From assembly GCF_026341775.1 (NCBI RefSeq), contig NZ_JAPEOB010000001.1, positions 620,001 through 684,000 of the forward strand: DNA of 64,000 bases, given 5' to 3'. The translations under genes and the position numbers were made by a program. The notes under the pieces are model-generated. The model was not told the DNA's origin. It searched no databases and was given only the letters and a program-made list of their open reading frames with translations. This document shows positions 61,294 through 64,000 of the stretch, one piece after another (the first letter of the stretch is position 1; each line of letters begins with the position of its first letter). This DNA is from Streptomyces sp. NBC_00654 (GTDB lineage Bacteria > Actinomycetota > Actinomycetes > Streptomycetales > Streptomycetaceae).

Positions 61294-61684
61294 GGCCGGG
61301 CCGGCCGGACGGTGCGGCGGGCGGGAGCGTCCGCCGCACCGGGACCGGGGTGCGGTGACAGCGGAGGCGGCCGTGGCCATTCCGGTGCTGGTGGCGTTCG
61401 CCATGGCGCTGGTCTGGGCGTTGGCGGCGGCCTCCGCGCAGATCCGGTGCGTGGACGCGGCGCGGGCGGGGGCGAGGGCCGCAGCCCGTTCGGAGCCGGA
61501 GGCAGCGGTGCTGGCGGCCGCCCGTGACTCGGCACCGGACGGGGCCCGGGTCGGGGTGGAGAGGGCCGGGGAGTTGTGGCGGGTACGGGTGGAGGCGCCG
61601 ACTCCGGGGCCGGGTGCGCTGGCCCTGACGTTGACCGCCGAGGCGGCGGCGCTGGCCGAGGACACGGTGGGGGTCGCGCCGTGA
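61280..61684 (+). CDS. TadE-like minor pilin
   Basis: A 134-residue protein with the TadE N-terminal signature: RGAVTAEAAVAIPVLVAFAMALVWALAA (Glu at position 5 of the helix, membrane span). The rest is a small extracellular Ala/Val-rich domain with one Cys (QIRCVDAARAG). It is a likely minor pilin or pilus-tip component. It overlaps the next gene by 4 bases (GTGA). Confidence 0.85.
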   Translation: MRSSEAGPAGRCGGRERPPHRDRGAVTAEAAVAIPVLVAFAMALVWALAAASAQIRCVDAARAGARAAARSEPEAAVLAAARDSAPDGARVGVERAGELWRVRVEAPTPGPGALALTLTAEAAALAEDTVGVAP

Positions 61685-62238
61685 CGGGGCCGGGGGAGCG
61701 GCGTACCGGTCGGAGCGAGGGACGAAGGCGGAGATACCGAAGGGGGGAGGGACGCGGCGACCGAGGGGTGGCGACGGTGTGGGTGGCGGTCACCACGGTC
61801 ACTCTGTGCTCGGTGTTCGCGGTTGTGCTGGCCCTGGGGCAGGCCGTCGCCGCTCGGCACAGGGCGGGTGGGGCGGCGGACCTGGCGGCTCTCGCGGCGG
61901 CCGGTCAGGCGCTCAGGGGGGCCGCTGCGGCGTGCGGAACCGCGCGCCGGGTGGCCGGGGCGCAGGACACGCAGGTGGTCCGGTGCGTGGTGCGGGGGGA
62001 GGTCGCGGATGTGACGGTGCGGGCGGGCTTCGGCCCGTACCGACCCGCGGTCAGGTCCCGGGCGGGACCTGCTGGGCCGACGGAACTCCCTACGGGGCCG
62101 GTGGGAGCCCTTGCGGGGACCGGGGGGTGGCCGGCGCGGGCTGCGGACGGCCCTTTGGCTCCTGTGGGGCCTGGGGGCTCCGCGGATGCTGAGACGGTGG
62201 CCAGGGAGCCGCCTGTCGCCTCTCAGACGCCCCCGTAG
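61681..62238 (+). CDS. TadG/TadE-like protein of the Rv3654c type
   Basis: A 185-residue protein from the GTG at 61681. An Arg-rich N-terminus leads to GDRGVATVWVAVTTVTLCSVFAVVLALGQAVAARHRAGGAADLAALAAAGQAL, the helical TadG-like domain used in Tad systems and found as Rv3654c. The last 60 residues are Pro/Gly/Ala-rich and probably disordered. It is the last gene of the operon. Confidence 0.8.
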   Translation: MTGPGERRTGRSEGRRRRYRRGEGRGDRGVATVWVAVTTVTLCSVFAVVLALGQAVAARHRAGGAADLAALAAAGQALRGAAAACGTARRVAGAQDTQVVRCVVRGEVADVTVRAGFGPYRPAVRSRAGPAGPTELPTGPVGALAGTGGWPARAADGPLAPVGPGGSADAETVAREPPVASQTPP

Positions 62239-62327
62239 CTGCCGGTCTGGCTCCAGGGGCACCCATGGGCCGGAAACGGCTGAGAGGGCGCCCTGCGGCG
62301 TTCTGTGGCCACTGCGGCCTCTGAGCG

Positions 62328-62366
62328 GGTTGTGCCGGCTGGTTGTGCCAGTCGGTTGTGCCGGCT
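62328..62366. repeat. 13-base triple tandem repeat
   Basis: GGTTGTGCCGGCT occurs as 62328-62340, with a variant GGTTGTGCCAGTC at 62341-62353 and again GGTTGTGCCGGCT at 62354-62366. It lies in the 259-base gap between two convergent genes. The gap has no clear hairpin terminator or gene. Confidence 0.8.
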
Positions 62367-62497
62367 GGTCGGGTCAATCGGCGATGGGCCCACTCGGTGG
62401 TGACGGCGGGCTCGTCCGGGGACGCGTGGACACGGTCCCGAAGTGCGCTCCAGCTCCGCGCCCGCCCAGCTGCCAAGCCCGACCCGCTCCTACGTCC

Positions 62498-64000
62498 CTA
62501 CGTCCGGTCCCGGTCCGTCGGCTCGCCGGTGTCCTTCGACGTTTCCGGGGCGGGTGGTGCGTATCTGAGGAGCTCGGTGAGGAGACGTACGGCGCCACGC
62601 TTGTGGAGCGGTTCGTTGCCGTTGCCGCACTTGGGGGACTGGATGCAGGAAGGGCAGCCGGCCTCGCACTCGCAGGACGCGATGGCCTGACGGGTCGCGG
62701 TCAGCCACGTACGGGCCGTGTGAAAGGCGCGCTCGGCGAATCCGGCGCCGCCGGGATGCCCGTCGTACACGAAGACCGTCGGCAGCAGGGTGTCCGGGTG
62801 GAGCGGGACGGAGACACCGCCGATGTCCCAGCGGTCGCAGGTGGCGAAGAGCGGCAGCATGCCGATGGACGCGTGCTCGGCGGCATGCAGCGCGCCCCCG
62901 AGGATCTCCGGATTGATCCGGGCGGCGTCGAGCTGGTCCTCGGTGACCGTCCACCAGACGGCGCGGGTGCGCAGGGTGCGCGGCGGCAGGTCGAGCTTGG
63001 TCTCGCCCAGGACTTCCCCGGTGATCAGTTTGCGGCGCAGGAAGGAGACGACCTGGTTGGTGACCTCCACGGAGCCGAAGCAGAGCCGTCCGTCTCCCCA
63101 GGGAATCTCGGTGTCGGTCTCCAGAACGGCGATGGCGGTGGTGTCGCGGGCGGTGGTGGAGTACGGCGGACCGGCTTCCTCGACGAGCGCGACGGAGTCC
63201 TCCAGGTCCAGTTTCCGGACCAGATAGGTGCGGCCCTGGTGGAGGTGGACGGCGCCTTCGTGGACGGCGGTGTGCGCGGCCGATGCGTCGACGGTGCCCA
63301 GGAGACGGCCGGTGCCCTCCTCGACGATCTGGACGGGCCGGCCGCCCTCGCCCCGGATGTCGGTGAGGTCGGCGGCCCGCTCGCGGCGGGTCCAGTGCCA
63401 GCCCGACGTCCGTCTGCGCAGCAGCTTCGCGGCCTCCAGCTGCGGCAGCAGATCGGGAACGGCGGGCCCGAAGAGCGCGATGTCGGGTTCGGTGAGCGGG
63501 AGCTCGGCCGCCGCGGCGCACAGGTGGGGGGCGAGGACGTAGGGGTTGTCGGGGTCCAGGACGGTCGATTCCACGGGCTGCTGGAACAGGGCTTCGGGGT
63601 GGTGGACCAGGAAGGTGTCCAGCGGGTCGTCCCGGGCGACCAGGACGGCCAGGGCGCCCTGGCCGGAGCGCCCGGCGCGGCCCGCCTGCTGCCAGAGGGA
63701 GGCCCGGGTGCCCGGGTATCCGGCGATGACGACGGCGTCGAGACCGGAGACGTCGATACCGAGTTCGAGGGCGGTGGTGGCGGCCAGGCCGAGCAGTTCG
63801 CCGGAGTGCAGGGCGCGCTCCAGGGCGCGGCGCTCCTCGGGGAGGTAGCCGCCCCGGTAGGCGGCGACCCGCTTCGGCAGGGAGCTGTCCACCTCGGCCA
63901 GGCGTTCCTTGGCGATCACCGAGATGAGCTCGGCGCCGCGCCGGGAGCGTACGAAGGCGACCGAGCGGACGCCCTGAAGGGTCAGGTCGGTGAGGAGGTC
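62498..64000 (-). CDS. DEAD/DEAH helicase with DUF1998-type zinc domain, 5' end cut off
   Basis: The visible 501 codons are the C-terminal part of a superfamily 2 helicase; the start lies beyond the window. Present are helicase C-terminal motifs: VAFVRSRRGAE, AYRGGYLPEERRALERALHSGELLGLAATTALELGIDVSGLDAVVIAGYPGTRASLWQQAGRAGR (motifs V and VI, DEAD/Lhr-MrfA type). Further on, CDRWDIGGV and the four-Cys cluster CECEAGCPSCIQSPKCGNGNEPL near the end mark the DUF1998 domain. This is the MrfA/YprA class, linked to DNA repair in Bacillus. It corresponds to Rv3649. Confidence 0.9.
   Translation of the reverse strand, partial: DLLTDLTLQGVRSVAFVRSRRGAELISVIAKERLAEVDSSLPKRVAAYRGGYLPEERRALERALHSGELLGLAATTALELGIDVSGLDAVVIAGYPGTRASLWQQAGRAGRSGQGALAVLVARDDPLDTFLVHHPEALFQQPVESTVLDPDNPYVLAPHLCAAAAELPLTEPDIALFGPAVPDLLPQLEAAKLLRRRTSGWHWTRRERAADLTDIRGEGGRPVQIVEEGTGRLLGTVDASAAHTAVHEGAVHLHQGRTYLVRKLDLEDSVALVEEAGPPYSTTARDTTAIAVLETDTEIPWGDGRLCFGSVEVTNQVVSFLRRKLITGEVLGETKLDLPPRTLRTRAVWWTVTEDQLDAARINPEILGGALHAAEHASIGMLPLFATCDRWDIGGVSVPLHPDTLLPTVFVYDGHPGGAGFAERAFHTARTWLTATRQAIASCECEAGCPSCIQSPKCGNGNEPLHKRGAVRLLTELLRYAPPAPETSKDTGEPTDRDRT

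Noticed and set aside
1..64000. CRISPR array or rRNA genes
   Set aside because: No regularly spaced identical repeats of 20-40 bases with unique spacers and no rRNA sequence were seen; the only RNA gene supported is tRNA-Pro.

Overview
The window is high-GC DNA with the gene order of a Streptomyces chromosome. WblA, a Crp regulator, nth, acetyl-CoA synthetase, NhaA and the Ssd/Tad secretion cluster are all present. The order from about 23.4 kb to the right end (metallophosphoesterase, penicillin-binding protein, WhiB-like, two ArsA-like ATPases, DUF4177, RidA, NUDIX, metallo-beta-lactamase, Crp, endonuclease III, CoA-type NUDIX, MarP protease, epoxide-hydrolase-like, holin-like, Acs, HAD, Ssd, Tad genes, DEAD/DEAH helicase) follows, from memory, the conserved actinobacterial block around Rv3649-Rv3683 in Mycobacterium tuberculosis and SCO3550-SCO3580 in S. 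coelicolor.

Positions 1-23,303 are accessory DNA. The first part (1-8.6 kb) holds a leftward operon of a methyltransferase, an N,N-dimethylformamidase-like protein, a glycosyltransferase and a cut-off membrane protein. Beside it lie an HTH/P-loop kinase with a second P-loop kinase, a dehydrogenase, a HAD phosphatase, a nucleotidyltransferase and a membrane-anchored protein. From 8.7 to 19.4 kb is the backbone of an integrative mobilizable element: DUF317 proteins (one carrying an in-frame stop), relaxase, MobC, a palindrome-rich oriT candidate, DUF2637 membrane protein, DnaC-like ATPase, replication-initiator-like protein, XRE regulator, excisionase and a tyrosine integrase with a LacI-type helix-turn-helix inside its catalytic domain. 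Three genes of unknown function (19.6-23.1 kb) lie between the integrase and a tRNA-Pro(CGG) gene (23,304-23,377, minus strand). The 3' end of that tRNA faces the element and is the likely attachment site. No FtsK/TraB-type transfer ATPase is visible, and the left end of the element lies outside the window.

Positions 23.4-53.7 kb are core chromosome with ordinary housekeeping genes, several strong hairpin terminators and a few tandem repeats.

The most striking feature is a compact mobile element of about 5,236 bp (53,683-58,918) inserted in tadA, the Tad/Flp pilus secretion ATPase gene, exactly between the Walker B region and the following His-containing motif. It encodes two overlapping tyrosine recombinases (429 and 826 aa), arranged like the TnpA/TnpB pair of Tn554, and a convergent serine/threonine protein kinase as cargo. 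Removing the element restores an in-frame 382-codon tadA. Short inverted repeats (CCGAACTA) lie just inside both ends. The rest of the Tad operon (tadB, tadC, DUF4244 pilin-like, two TadE/G-like proteins) is intact downstream, and the right end of the element supplies a ribosome-binding-site-like sequence in front of the remaining 3' part of tadA. The window closes with a DUF1998-type helicase cut by the right edge.
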